In this document: positions 47,037-55,300 of the stretch, one piece after another
Layout of the letters: each line of letters starts with the position of its first letter
How positions within the stretch are numbered: position 1 is the stretch's first letter
Origin: Spirochaetota bacterium
GTDB taxonomy: Bacteria > Spirochaetota > Brachyspiria > Brachyspirales > JACRPF01
Direction of reading: 5' to 3'
Assembly: GCA_016214035.1 (NCBI GenBank)
Contig: JACRPF010000010.1
Coordinates: forward strand, 1 to 64,000
Length of the DNA stretch: 64,000 nt
The notes under the pieces: model-generated
Database searches by the model: none
The model's input: only the letters and a program-made list of their open reading frames with translations
Told to the model about the DNA's origin: nothing
Made by a program: the position numbers and the translations under genes

Positions 47037-47047
47037 TGCGTGTGATT

Positions 47048-47071
47048 GACATGCCTATGCAAAATTGACTT
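47048..47071 (-). promoter_or_regulatory. weak copy of the glycan-regulon element
   Basis: It begins 35 bp upstream of the -10 box of the transporter promoter. It shares the TxTGxAxAATTGxC core (13 of 24 positions) with the element at 53279-53302. The position is exact, but the match is modest. Confidence 0.35.
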
Positions 47072-47076
47072 TCGTG

Positions 47077-47781
47077 CTATTTCGAGAGCGCTGCGACATC
47101 GTCGGCGGTAATGGCTTTCTTATAAAAGCGGACCTCGTCGACAAGTCCGGAAAAGTTCTGCCAGCCGCTGCCGATGGACAGCGGACGGTCTTTTGTCGCA
47201 ACCACACCGGCGAAGTCCTTCGGTATGTCGCCTTCGCCGTCAACGATGCCGTTGATGTAGAACTTCATCTTCATGTTTTCACGGTCGAATACCACCGCGA
47301 TATGCGACCATGCGTTGATCGCGATTTTTTTCTTTGCGCTCACGCCGGATGAGCCTTTACTGCCATCCTCGTTCTTGTAGCCGATGGAGAAGTTGGGGAC
47401 GCCGTCGGTGTTAACATCCACGACAGCGTATATCGCCGGCCATTGGTCGATGCCGAACATACGGCGGCGTTTTTCTTTTGCGTCGATATCGAGCGTTGAC
47501 GGATTAACCCACATGGCGACGGAGAAGCTCGATGTGCCCGGCTGTTTATCCGTCGGCACTTTGAAGTTCAATGCTCCGGCAGGGGTGCCGTTGAGTTTAA
47601 CCGCTCCGCCCACTTTGCCCGGGGCGAATGTGACCGCGCCGGTGGCGTTATACGCATTGCCGGAAACATCTTTTACCGTTGTACCTTCAGATTCATCGCA
47701 CGGCCAGTAGCCGATGAGGCCTTCCTCGGCGAATACGGGGAGTGTGATGCACAGGGCGATGAAAAGGAAAAGATGCTTCAT
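47077..47781 (-). CDS. exported LamG/concanavalin-like domain protein
   Basis: 234 residues. A signal peptide (HLFLFIALCITLPVFAEEG) is followed by a single laminin-G-like jelly roll: LIGYWPCDESEGTTVKDVSG, GGAVKLNG, FSVAMWVNP, WSHIAVVFDRENMKMKFYING, GLVDEVRFYKKAI. Such domains bind polysaccharides. It lies between the glycosidase-like gene and the transporter operon and has its own promoter. AAGGAG precedes the ATG. Confidence 0.88.
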   Translation of the reverse strand: MKHLFLFIALCITLPVFAEEGLIGYWPCDESEGTTVKDVSGNAYNATGAVTFAPGKVGGAVKLNGTPAGALNFKVPTDKQPGTSSFSVAMWVNPSTLDIDAKEKRRRMFGIDQWPAIYAVVDVNTDGVPNFSIGYKNEDGSKGSSGVSAKKKIAINAWSHIAVVFDRENMKMKFYINGIVDGEGDIPKDFAGVVATKDRPLSIGSGWQNFSGLVDEVRFYKKAITADDVAALSK

Positions 47782-47807
47782 ATAGAACTCCTTATAGCGA
47801 TGCTTCC

Positions 47808-47845
47808 ATGGGGTACATTATATACTTTATCCCCATAGACCGCAA
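47808..47845 (-). promoter_or_regulatory. promoter of the LamG gene, flanked by an inverted repeat
   Basis: Minus strand: TTGCGG (47845-47840), 17 bp, TATAAT (47822-47817). ATGGGG (47808-47813) and CCCCAT (47831-47836) flank the -10 box as a 6-bp inverted repeat with a 17-bp spacer, a possible operator. Confidence 0.55.
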
Positions 47846-47884
47846 TACATAAATTGGAAATTATATGCACTTTTTGGAAAGACG

Positions 47885-50221
47885 TCAGTCTGCCACGCGT
47901 TCAAGACGAACATCATCAATCCAGATATCGGTTGCGGGGTCGACACCGCCGAGGTCGAACTGCACCAGCGCTTCGAACGTGTCTCCGCTGTTTTCACCGG
48001 TGAGGCGATACAATGACGGCTGTTCACCGATTGCCATTTCGCGCATCCCGACGACCTTATGAGGCGGCTCTGCGCCCTGCAATCCCACACGGCATTTTAC
48101 CGGTGATGATGCCGCCGCGCGGAATGTCAGTACATATTCTTTCTGCGCCTCTGCGGTGAATTGCTGCGTCAGTCTGAGATGGTACACGGCGCCCGTTTTT
48201 TCATTTACAGTAAGTTTCATCGAATTTTTGCCGGAGATTTTTGCGGCTGCATCAATATCAGCCAGCAGCGCCTTATCGCTTCCTTTGCCCGGCCAGATGA
48301 CTTTTTTCCAGCCGTTCATACCGTCATCGAATTCGCCGTTCTGTATCAGATTGAGCGGGCGGCTGCGCCTGATGAAATGTGCCGATGCGATTGCGGATGA
48401 CGCGTTCCGGGTGAACGCACGGGCGCGTACGGTGGCCGTGTCCGTGAGAACCATCGGTTTCTGATATAACGCTGAACGTTCCGTCGGTTCCGTACCGTCA
48501 AGCGTATATCGTACGGCGGCGCCTGCCGTTGCGCATCCGATAGTCAATGTCATAGCGTCATAGAAACGCATGTCGTCACCGATAAAGTTGGGCTGCCAGA
48601 CACCACCGGCGGCATCTGCGGCAGGTTCAACAACAAGTATGACGTTCGGAGACAGCGCGGGAACTGCAATGTCAGTCCGGTACGGTTCGCAGACGGTCAC
48701 GGAGCGGACTAATGTACCGTAATCTTTAACGGTAAACGCACGGTCATGCGCCTGTTTTTCGTACGGAAGCGGTGTGCACATGCGTACCCGGAACGGCCGC
48801 TCGCCGAAGAATGACTGCGGATTCAGACTTAGCGAAAACGGCGCCGGCTCTTTTTTAGTATCGATGAGGTGAATCACCGCCGGTGCCGTTTGTTTTCCGG
48901 GAATGGCGCGTATGAACGCAGCGATGCCTTTTGTGTTTCCTGAAATCACCAGTGCGGGCGCGTTTTTCCATCGACGGTCATCAAGATTTCCTCCGGTGAC
49001 AAATGCATCCTCATAACCGTCAAGATATCCTGACATTCCGCGGATAAATGCGAACTGATCTGCATATGATGCGGGAGCGCCGAAAAAACGGTCGCCTTTC
49101 GGTGTGGGAAGGTAGGTGTCCCACGGCGCTTCAATGTGGCCGCCGACGGCGTAGACAAGCGCGATGGTGCGCCGTATCAGCGCAATGTAATCGGCCGTTT
49201 CATTGGTATCGCTGCGCAGCGGCATGGTAACCGTCTGGCTCCGGTTAAAATCCGAGGCGCGTTTCATCGCCGCGTAGAGATATTCGGGTGTGGCGTCAGA
49301 CGCATTCAGTTCACCGATGCAGAAGTCGAAGCTAAGTTCGATATCGCCCCAGTCGCGAACGCCGTTGTTGCATGAGACGGAGACGCTGCGGCCGGCATGT
49401 CTGTTGAGTTCGGTACGCCACCATCGGTTGAACGCTATCGTAGACGCTATCTGGAAGGCTTCAAACTGCGAGCGTAGATAATCGGCGGGGCCTTTCATGA
49501 AATCGTCGCCTTCAGGCGCATTTTTTGATTTTAGATAGGCACGATAATCAAATGACGTAAGGTCGATGACGCCGAGTTCTCTGAGCTTTGCGGCATCGGC
49601 ATGTGTCTGAAGATAGGTGCGAAACCCGTTCATGCAATGCTCACAGAAACAGCCGCCCCAGCGAAGTGCATGTTTGCTCTGTGCCGGTTCATCACGCTGA
49701 AGACCGTCGGCTCCGGCGTCGACGGTGGCGATGACGAACCTCAGATGGCCGGCGCGGAATTCGGGATTGTTCGGGCAACCCCACGGATTGGGTTTTTTCC
49801 ATGCGCGCATCCATGTCGCATACACCGGTTTGCCGTTGATATCGACGACGTTCCATTGTTCGCTCGGCACGCTTCCTTTGTAGTTGCCGGCGGATGCCGC
49901 TCCGCCGAACCATACGCCGAGTGCATGAACTTTATCAATGAAACTTTTATTCTCGGTGTATGTCCATTCCAGCCGTGTGATATGAAATCCCTTGATGGCG
50001 GCGATGGAATCGTACGGGTCTGCACTGTTCCTCGGGTGCGGCATGAGATTACGCATGACAACGTCGCTCGCTTTCGGTGCCCCGGGAGGCAGCTCTCTCG
50101 CCTTTGCGATATCAGAAAGCCGTACATCCAGTGCGGCGGCGGGAAGCAGCGCACATGTCGATAGTGCAATGGCTGCGAGTATTGTCCGCAGGCGGCCGGA
50201 TGTATGATGTGCTGTTGTCAT
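47885..50221 (-). CDS. exported glycoside-hydrolase-like protein with CHB/HEX-type and CBM domains
   Basis: 778 residues, signal peptide 1-30. Residues about 55-400 look like a TIM barrel of the GH42-like kind: DGLQRDEPAQ, the CFCEHCMNGFRTYL block and YLKSKNAPEGDDF. A beta domain follows (about 400-545). Residues 550-612 match the chitobiase/beta-hexosaminidase C-terminal repeat (AVRYTLDGTEPT). Residues 624-775 are a CBM4/9-like jelly roll (NLIQNGEFDDGMNGWKK). The specific family and substrate are not certain. GGAGG precedes the ATG at 50221. It is divergent from an AraC regulator and upstream of the LamG and importer genes. Confidence 0.8.
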   Translation of the reverse strand: MTTAHHTSGRLRTILAAIALSTCALLPAAALDVRLSDIAKARELPPGAPKASDVVMRNLMPHPRNSADPYDSIAAIKGFHITRLEWTYTENKSFIDKVHALGVWFGGAASAGNYKGSVPSEQWNVVDINGKPVYATWMRAWKKPNPWGCPNNPEFRAGHLRFVIATVDAGADGLQRDEPAQSKHALRWGGCFCEHCMNGFRTYLQTHADAAKLRELGVIDLTSFDYRAYLKSKNAPEGDDFMKGPADYLRSQFEAFQIASTIAFNRWWRTELNRHAGRSVSVSCNNGVRDWGDIELSFDFCIGELNASDATPEYLYAAMKRASDFNRSQTVTMPLRSDTNETADYIALIRRTIALVYAVGGHIEAPWDTYLPTPKGDRFFGAPASYADQFAFIRGMSGYLDGYEDAFVTGGNLDDRRWKNAPALVISGNTKGIAAFIRAIPGKQTAPAVIHLIDTKKEPAPFSLSLNPQSFFGERPFRVRMCTPLPYEKQAHDRAFTVKDYGTLVRSVTVCEPYRTDIAVPALSPNVILVVEPAADAAGGVWQPNFIGDDMRFYDAMTLTIGCATAGAAVRYTLDGTEPTERSALYQKPMVLTDTATVRARAFTRNASSAIASAHFIRRSRPLNLIQNGEFDDGMNGWKKVIWPGKGSDKALLADIDAAAKISGKNSMKLTVNEKTGAVYHLRLTQQFTAEAQKEYVLTFRAAASSPVKCRVGLQGAEPPHKVVGMREMAIGEQPSLYRLTGENSGDTFEALVQFDLGGVDPATDIWIDDVRLERVAD

Positions 50222-50256
50222 GGTAATGCCTCCGGGATACGAATAACGATATGGTA

Positions 50257-50285
50257 AGTATACTGCAGGTACGCACGGGGTGCAA
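50257..50285 (-). promoter_or_regulatory. promoter of the glycosidase-like gene
   Basis: Minus strand: TTGCAC (50285-50280), 17 bp, TATACT (50262-50257). The -10 box ends 36 bases before the ATG. The -35 context CGCATTT(G/A)CA is shared with the transporter promoter. Confidence 0.7.
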
Positions 50286-50296
50286 ATGCGAAAAAA

Positions 50297-50318
50297 CGGA
50301 CATTGACAAAAATATCCG
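50297..50318 (-). promoter_or_regulatory. glycan-regulon element, copy 1
   Basis: On the minus strand it begins CGGATATTTTTGT, identical over 13 bases to copy 2 (53279), and ends CAATGTCCG. CGGA and TCCG at the ends are inverted. It begins 35 bp upstream of the glycosidase-like gene's -10 box and contains the -35 box of the divergent AraC gene, so it could serve both. Confidence 0.6.
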
Positions 50319-50330
50319 GCCACGTAGGAT
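50303..50330 (+). promoter_or_regulatory. promoter of the araC-type gene at 50340
   Basis: TTGACA (50303-50308), 16 bp, TAGGAT (50325-50330). The -10 box is 9 bases from the ATG, so the transcript is probably leaderless. Confidence 0.65.
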
Positions 50331-50339
50331 GTCGGGATA

Positions 50340-51170
50340 ATGGCTATGAATACCCAACAGTACAACAGTATTGTATATGACGCGGTGCGCCGGTGCGGTG
50401 CGATAACCGTCGGCGGCAGAACGGCGGTGATACTCAATTTTCTTCTTACCGAGGATGCTCCCGGTACACGGATTGCGCAGCATCGTCATGCGCATTGCGA
50501 GATTGGTACCGTCACGGCGGGTGAGGTCGTCTATACCATCGGCGGTAAGCGCTATCGGGTATGTGCCGGAGAGACCATCATCATCCCGCCGAATACAGCG
50601 CACATAAGAACTTGCCCCAAGCGATGCCGCATTTACGGATATTGGATATTTGCCGGGGCGTCGTTCCGTGAAGATGTACCCAAGGTGGTAACTGTGCCGG
50701 ATGCACAACGTTTCATCAGCGCTGTCGCCGGCGAGATTGAACGGTGCGGCAGCGGCTATGAATATTCGGTTGCGCATTACCTGTCGCTGCTCTTAATCGA
50801 TATACTGCGGCAGTATCCCGAAGCGGAAAAGACCGATGCGGCACAATCACGTGAGCTCAGCCGCATGCGCGACGCCGTCAGATATATCAATGAACATATA
50901 CGGGGAGATCTTTCGTCGGCGGCGATTTCGCGGGCGGTGGGGATATCATCGCGGCATTTGAACCGGTTGTTCAGGCATGCGGCGCGGGTGACCCTGCATC
51001 GCTACATCCACGATACGAAAATGCTTGCGGCATATATCGATCTTATGCGCGATAAAACCGTCACGGTGCGGGAGATAGCCGGACGCGTCGGCTGTACCGA
51101 CATCAGCTATTTTGCAAAATGCATGCGCGCGTTTTCCGGAAGGACACCGTCGGCGATACGGAACAGCTGA
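50340..51170 (+). CDS. AraC-family transcriptional regulator
   Basis: 276 residues: a cupin sensor with HRHAHCEIGTVTAGEVVYTI and PPNTAHI, then two HTHs (SSAAISRAVGISSRHLNRLF; VREIAGRVGCTDISYFAKCM). A second ATG lies at 50346. It is divergent from the glycosidase-like gene across 118 bases that hold both promoters and a shared element, making it the prime candidate regulator of this locus. It ends 7 bases from the convergent sulfatase. Confidence 0.92.
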   Translation: MAMNTQQYNSIVYDAVRRCGAITVGGRTAVILNFLLTEDAPGTRIAQHRHAHCEIGTVTAGEVVYTIGGKRYRVCAGETIIIPPNTAHIRTCPKRCRIYGYWIFAGASFREDVPKVVTVPDAQRFISAVAGEIERCGSGYEYSVAHYLSLLLIDILRQYPEAEKTDAAQSRELSRMRDAVRYINEHIRGDLSSAAISRAVGISSRHLNRLFRHAARVTLHRYIHDTKMLAAYIDLMRDKTVTVREIAGRVGCTDISYFAKCMRAFSGRTPSAIRNS

Positions 51171-51177
51171 GCGTTTT

Positions 51178-53202
51178 TCAGATCAGTTCTGCGCGGACAT
51201 CGGCGAACAGTATCGTCTGCGGTTTGGTGCCGATATGGCATGTCAGCACAGCCCCGCCCGGTTTAAACGATTCCTTCATCACCGCGGTAAGTTCGATCTT
51301 TTTCCAGGATGCATCGGCTTTTACCGCTGCGTCGGCGAGTTTGGTATACGGCGCTCCGTTCTTCTGGAATATCGCATTGAACTCGCCGCCACCATCACTC
51401 CTGCAGTAAAACGATATGCGGTACTTTTTTTCAGGTTCAAGCGTGAGCATTATCATCCGCTTGTATGCGGCATCCGATATTTTCTCCGGTTTCGCGGCTA
51501 CGGTGACCTCATGCGCCTCTGCGAACGGCTGACCCTCAACGGTAACGGTTTTACAGACGCAGAACTTGCCGTCCCCGTTCAGCAGCACGGGACCAACGCC
51601 GTGTGTGACTGCATCCGCCGCGGTCTTGCCGTATTCTCTGGTATGCTGTGCGACATTCATCTTTTTGAAAAACGCTTCGAACCGGTCGACGATGGGTTTG
51701 TACTCGGTGTTCTGTGATTGGCTCACCGTTTCCAATGGGTCGTTCTGATAATCATAGAGTTCATTCGCCACAAGCAGCCCCGCACGCGCACCTTTGCGGT
51801 AATCCATCTGCAGCCATTTGACATACCGGTATCGTTCATCGCGGAGCGTATAGCCCATCACCGGTTTGTTGTCGATGGTCCTCGGGTATTGAGACAGTAT
51901 GGCATCACGGACAGCGGCTTTCGGATTGTCCATAACAGGCGCAAGGCTTTTTCCATGCAGATGTGCAGGGACGGCGAGACCCGCGAGGTCACAGAGCGTG
52001 GGAAACACATCCACGAAACCGGTGGGGGAATTCGTTTTATTCCCTTTTGGTTTTCCCGGGGCGGTGATGATGAGCGGCGCGCGTGCTGCATTCTCAAAAT
52101 TGGAATGCTTGCACCAGAGGCCGTGGTCACCCAGGTGCCATCCATGATCGCCCCAGAGACAAACGATGGTGTTGTCGGCAATGCCGAGGTCGTCGAGTTT
52201 TTTCAGGAGCTTGCCGATCTGCGCATCGACATACGACACGCAGGCGCGGTAGCCGTGAATGAGTTCCAGCTGCATTTCAGCGGTCAGCTCGCCCACATCG
52301 GGGATATCGCTGAATGAGCGGAGCTCTCCTGACGTATGATAGGCTATCTCCGGACTGTTCTTCGCCTTTTCCTGGAACGGATGTATCTTTATCTTTGACC
52401 GGTCGTACATATCCCAGTACTTTTTCGGCGCGATGAACGGCAGATGCGGTTTCTGAAATCCCACCGAGAGGAAAAACGGTTTTCCCGCGGACGATAATGT
52501 TTCAAGCTGCCGGCATCCCGCTTCCGCAAGCGCGCCGTCATAGTAGGCATTATCTGGGACATCGGTGCATTCGGTTGCCGGAGACGCCAATGGTCCCGCT
52601 ATTTTCGCAAGCGCGGCGGTTTTGGCGCTACCGCTTTTAAACTTCTGTCCTTTGAGCGCCTCATTGCCCTTTTTCATCGCTTCAATAGTTTCCGGGTTCC
52701 GGTATCCGCCGACGGTAGGCCCGAGAGTCTGATCGACCATTACTTTTTCGGTTCCGTAGGGAATCGACCACGACGGCTCATCCGCCTTATTATCCACGCA
52801 GCGGTAATCGTATGTCTTGCCGATACCGGTGGTCTCATATCCCTGTGATATCAGATACTGCGGCAGCGCGAGTATGTCGGGATTCACATCGCGCATGCGT
52901 GTTTCCAGATCCCAGACGCCGGTGTGGTCCGGATACATGCCGGTCATGAGACTCGCCCGTGTGGGACCGCAGACGGCCTGCTGACAGCAATTGTTGAGAA
53001 ACACCGTGCCGCGTGCGGCGAGTCTGTCGATGTTCGGCGTAAGGATGTCATTGTCGCCATAGCATCCCATCAGCGGTTTAAGGTCGTCAACCGGTATCAT
53101 GAGTATGTTCGGCTTTTTGCCCGATGTCTGTGAAAAGAGCCGGGACGCAAGCGCGCCCGCGGTGATTGCCGCAGCTGTTGAAAGAAATGACCGACGATCC
53201 AT
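51178..53202 (-). CDS. exported sulfatase, iduronate-2-sulfatase-like
   Basis: 674 residues. A twin-arginine-like signal (DRRSFLSTAAAITAGALAS) precedes the sulfatase core: ILMIPVDDLKPLMGCYGD with metal ligands Asp39/Asp40, and the formylglycine motif CGPTRASLMTG at Cys78 (CxPxR, cysteine type). LWGDHGWHLGDHGLW is typical of the iduronate-2-sulfatase-like branch. Residues about 530-674 form an added beta domain, possibly carbohydrate-binding. Activation needs a formylglycine-generating enzyme or anSME, which this window lacks. Confidence 0.93.
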   Translation of the reverse strand: MDRRSFLSTAAAITAGALASRLFSQTSGKKPNILMIPVDDLKPLMGCYGDNDILTPNIDRLAARGTVFLNNCCQQAVCGPTRASLMTGMYPDHTGVWDLETRMRDVNPDILALPQYLISQGYETTGIGKTYDYRCVDNKADEPSWSIPYGTEKVMVDQTLGPTVGGYRNPETIEAMKKGNEALKGQKFKSGSAKTAALAKIAGPLASPATECTDVPDNAYYDGALAEAGCRQLETLSSAGKPFFLSVGFQKPHLPFIAPKKYWDMYDRSKIKIHPFQEKAKNSPEIAYHTSGELRSFSDIPDVGELTAEMQLELIHGYRACVSYVDAQIGKLLKKLDDLGIADNTIVCLWGDHGWHLGDHGLWCKHSNFENAARAPLIITAPGKPKGNKTNSPTGFVDVFPTLCDLAGLAVPAHLHGKSLAPVMDNPKAAVRDAILSQYPRTIDNKPVMGYTLRDERYRYVKWLQMDYRKGARAGLLVANELYDYQNDPLETVSQSQNTEYKPIVDRFEAFFKKMNVAQHTREYGKTAADAVTHGVGPVLLNGDGKFCVCKTVTVEGQPFAEAHEVTVAAKPEKISDAAYKRMIMLTLEPEKKYRISFYCRSDGGGEFNAIFQKNGAPYTKLADAAVKADASWKKIELTAVMKESFKPGGAVLTCHIGTKPQTILFADVRAELI

Positions 53203-53237
53203 ATGCCGATCCTCCGTAGGATGAAACTCTTATATAC

Positions 53238-53266
53238 AGTATACGGTATTTTTAACTGAATTTGAA
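53238..53266 (-). promoter_or_regulatory. promoter of the sulfatase gene at 53202
   Basis: Minus strand: poor -35 TTCAAA (53266-53261), 17 bp, TATACT (53243-53238). The -10 box ends 36 bases before the ATG. A weak -35 with an element just upstream fits an activator-dependent promoter. Confidence 0.6.
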
Positions 53267-53278
53267 ATGGAAAATCAT

Positions 53279-53302
53279 CGGATATTTTTGTACAATTGTC
53301 GG
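53279..53302. promoter_or_regulatory. glycan-regulon element, copy 2
   Basis: On the plus strand it reads CGGATATTTTTGT followed by ACAATTGTCGG. It begins 36 bp upstream of the sulfatase -10 box. It matches the copy at 63612-63635 at 20 of 24 positions. Confidence 0.62.
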
Positions 53303-53358
53303 CAGAATACGAAGGTATATATTCCGGTAAATGGCAGTCGCGTGTGCGGGCTTTTTTA

Positions 53359-55101
53359 CTAGCGTTGTACGGGGATAAGCTCAACCGAGAGCAGTGTCAG
53401 GCCTTCCTTTGCTGACGGATTGATGATATCAGCATGAAGAGTGACCTCATGTACGCCCGCTTTTGGGACAATAATGGTTCCAATCGTTGTCGCGGATTGG
53501 AAATTGTGTACGGTCCGTACGTTGCGTATCGGTTCATCGGAGGTGATATCGCCGGTCAATGTGCTGCCGTCAACGGAAATGGTAACGCGATGGCCGGAGG
53601 AGACTGGCCGTTCCCACTCGGTGGAACCAAGGACAAGGCGTACGGTGAACGTACCGGATTCCTTAAGGCGCATCGACCACGCGAGATGGTCTTCTGAACG
53701 TGTCCATCCGGTGAGCAGGCCGTTTCTGGTAAGGTCCGGCGGACGAATGCCGGCTGCGGTGTGAAATGACGCCATGTGTACCGGCAGCATGATGTGTCTG
53801 TCGGGCTGCTGCAGCGGCAGATCGTCCACCGAAATTTCGTCACGTGTTTCGATGACGAGCACCGGGAGAAGTCCGCCGGGCGCCTGTTCCGGCAGCGTGA
53901 TGGTGAGCTCATGAAAACCGTCGGGTGTGTGTGTTTCAGTAAAGGGACACATCGTTTCAGGGCTGGCGAGCAGCCATGCTTTTTTCACGGGGCTTTTCAA
54001 TCCGCGCAGTGTGAATGTCGATGACCACGCGGAGATGATTGCATAGAGCCGCCGGCCCTTACGTGTGATGGAACCCCAGCTGTGGTCGTACGGATAGGGA
54101 CTTGCACTGGAACCATGGATGGCTTCGCCGTTCACGTGCATCCATGTGCCGATAGCCTCAAGACGTTCCACGGTGGCCGGCGGTATCTCACCTTCGCCGG
54201 TGGGGCCTATATTGAGAAGATAATTGGCGCCTTTGCCCGCCAGTTCCGCGAGCAGCCCGAGCAGCGTTTCCGTCGATTTCCAGTTATGGTCTTTTGATTT
54301 ATATCCCCAGGTGTCATTGAGCGTTGCCGGTGATTCCCAGTCTCCCTTCACCGGACCGCAGGGTATCATATTGTCGCCGAGACTTCCGTAATCGCCCGCG
54401 TCGTGGCCAACGCGGCCGCTTACCAGGCAGTCCGGCTGCAGTGAATGCACGAAACGCCTGAGCTCCATGCTCTGTTCACGGGTGATGACTACCGGTGTGT
54501 CGAACCAGATGAGGCCGATGGGGCCATACTGCGTGAGCAGTTCGCGAAGCTGCGGTTTGACCTTGGTCTCGAGGTAACGGGCGAAATGTTCCGCCGGCAT
54601 GGTCGCGCTGTGCCATCCCTTGTCGCCGACCTCTTCCCAGTGTCCGGCGCCGCCCGGGGCGTGCCAGTCCTGCGCCTGCGAATAATAAAAACACATCTTG
54701 ATGCCGTGGCACGCACATGCATCAGCCAGTTCTTTCGCAACGTCACGCTTGAAAGGTGTGGCATCCACGATATTGTACGGGTTGGATGGGGAATTGAACA
54801 TGGCGAAGCCGTCGTGGTGTTTGGCGGTGATGACGAGATATTTCATACCCGCACGCTTTGCCAATGATACCCACGCATCAGCATCGAACGTAACAGGATT
54901 GAAAGTTTTGGCGAGTTTTTCGTATTCTGATACGGGAATTTTGCCGTTGTACATTATCCATTCACCAATGCCGTGTATGTCTTTCCCATTCCACACGCCG
55001 GCCGGCTGCGCATAGAGTCCCCAATGTATGAACATGCCGAATCGAGCCTCACGCCACCATGCAATTGATGCGGGGGCTTTGATGGTACCCATCGTATTCA
55101 T
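53359..55101 (-). CDS. alpha-L-fucosidase, GH29
   Basis: 580 residues without a signal peptide, so probably cytoplasmic. GH29 signatures: FGMFIHWGLYAQPAG, VITAKHHDGFAMFNS, LIWFDTPV with the nucleophile Asp201, and LNDTWGYKSKDHNW. The last 140 residues form a beta-sandwich that may bind carbohydrate. GAGGAG precedes the ATG. It hydrolyses terminal alpha-L-fucose, probably from imported oligosaccharides. The 199-base upstream region holds AT-rich segments, but no convincing promoter was picked out. Confidence 0.94.
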   Translation of the reverse strand: MNTMGTIKAPASIAWWREARFGMFIHWGLYAQPAGVWNGKDIHGIGEWIMYNGKIPVSEYEKLAKTFNPVTFDADAWVSLAKRAGMKYLVITAKHHDGFAMFNSPSNPYNIVDATPFKRDVAKELADACACHGIKMCFYYSQAQDWHAPGGAGHWEEVGDKGWHSATMPAEHFARYLETKVKPQLRELLTQYGPIGLIWFDTPVVITREQSMELRRFVHSLQPDCLVSGRVGHDAGDYGSLGDNMIPCGPVKGDWESPATLNDTWGYKSKDHNWKSTETLLGLLAELAGKGANYLLNIGPTGEGEIPPATVERLEAIGTWMHVNGEAIHGSSASPYPYDHSWGSITRKGRRLYAIISAWSSTFTLRGLKSPVKKAWLLASPETMCPFTETHTPDGFHELTITLPEQAPGGLLPVLVIETRDEISVDDLPLQQPDRHIMLPVHMASFHTAAGIRPPDLTRNGLLTGWTRSEDHLAWSMRLKESGTFTVRLVLGSTEWERPVSSGHRVTISVDGSTLTGDITSDEPIRNVRTVHNFQSATTIGTIIVPKAGVHEVTLHADIINPSAKEGLTLLSVELIPVQR

Positions 55102-55300
55102 TCTATACTCCTCGTTTTCTACCCGGGTCGTATACGTTGCAATTGAACGGGATGCATCCGAAAAATATCGCGATGTATTGCCGCGGACGATATCCGGTAT
55201 TAATCACATTCTTGAAGACAAATATACCGTTGTACGACCATCCGGGGAATAGTCTTCATTGACAAAAAGGTGGACTATATTGTGTATAGAGGATTACGCG

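Noticed and set aside
55148-55172. Possible regulon element before the fucosidase gene (AAAAATATC core)
   Set aside because: Only a short core matches, and its distance from any -10 candidate differs from the 35 bp seen at the other sites.
55258-55292. TTGACA (55261-55266) as a plus-strand promoter
   Set aside because: No good -10 at the right distance and no plus-strand gene downstream.
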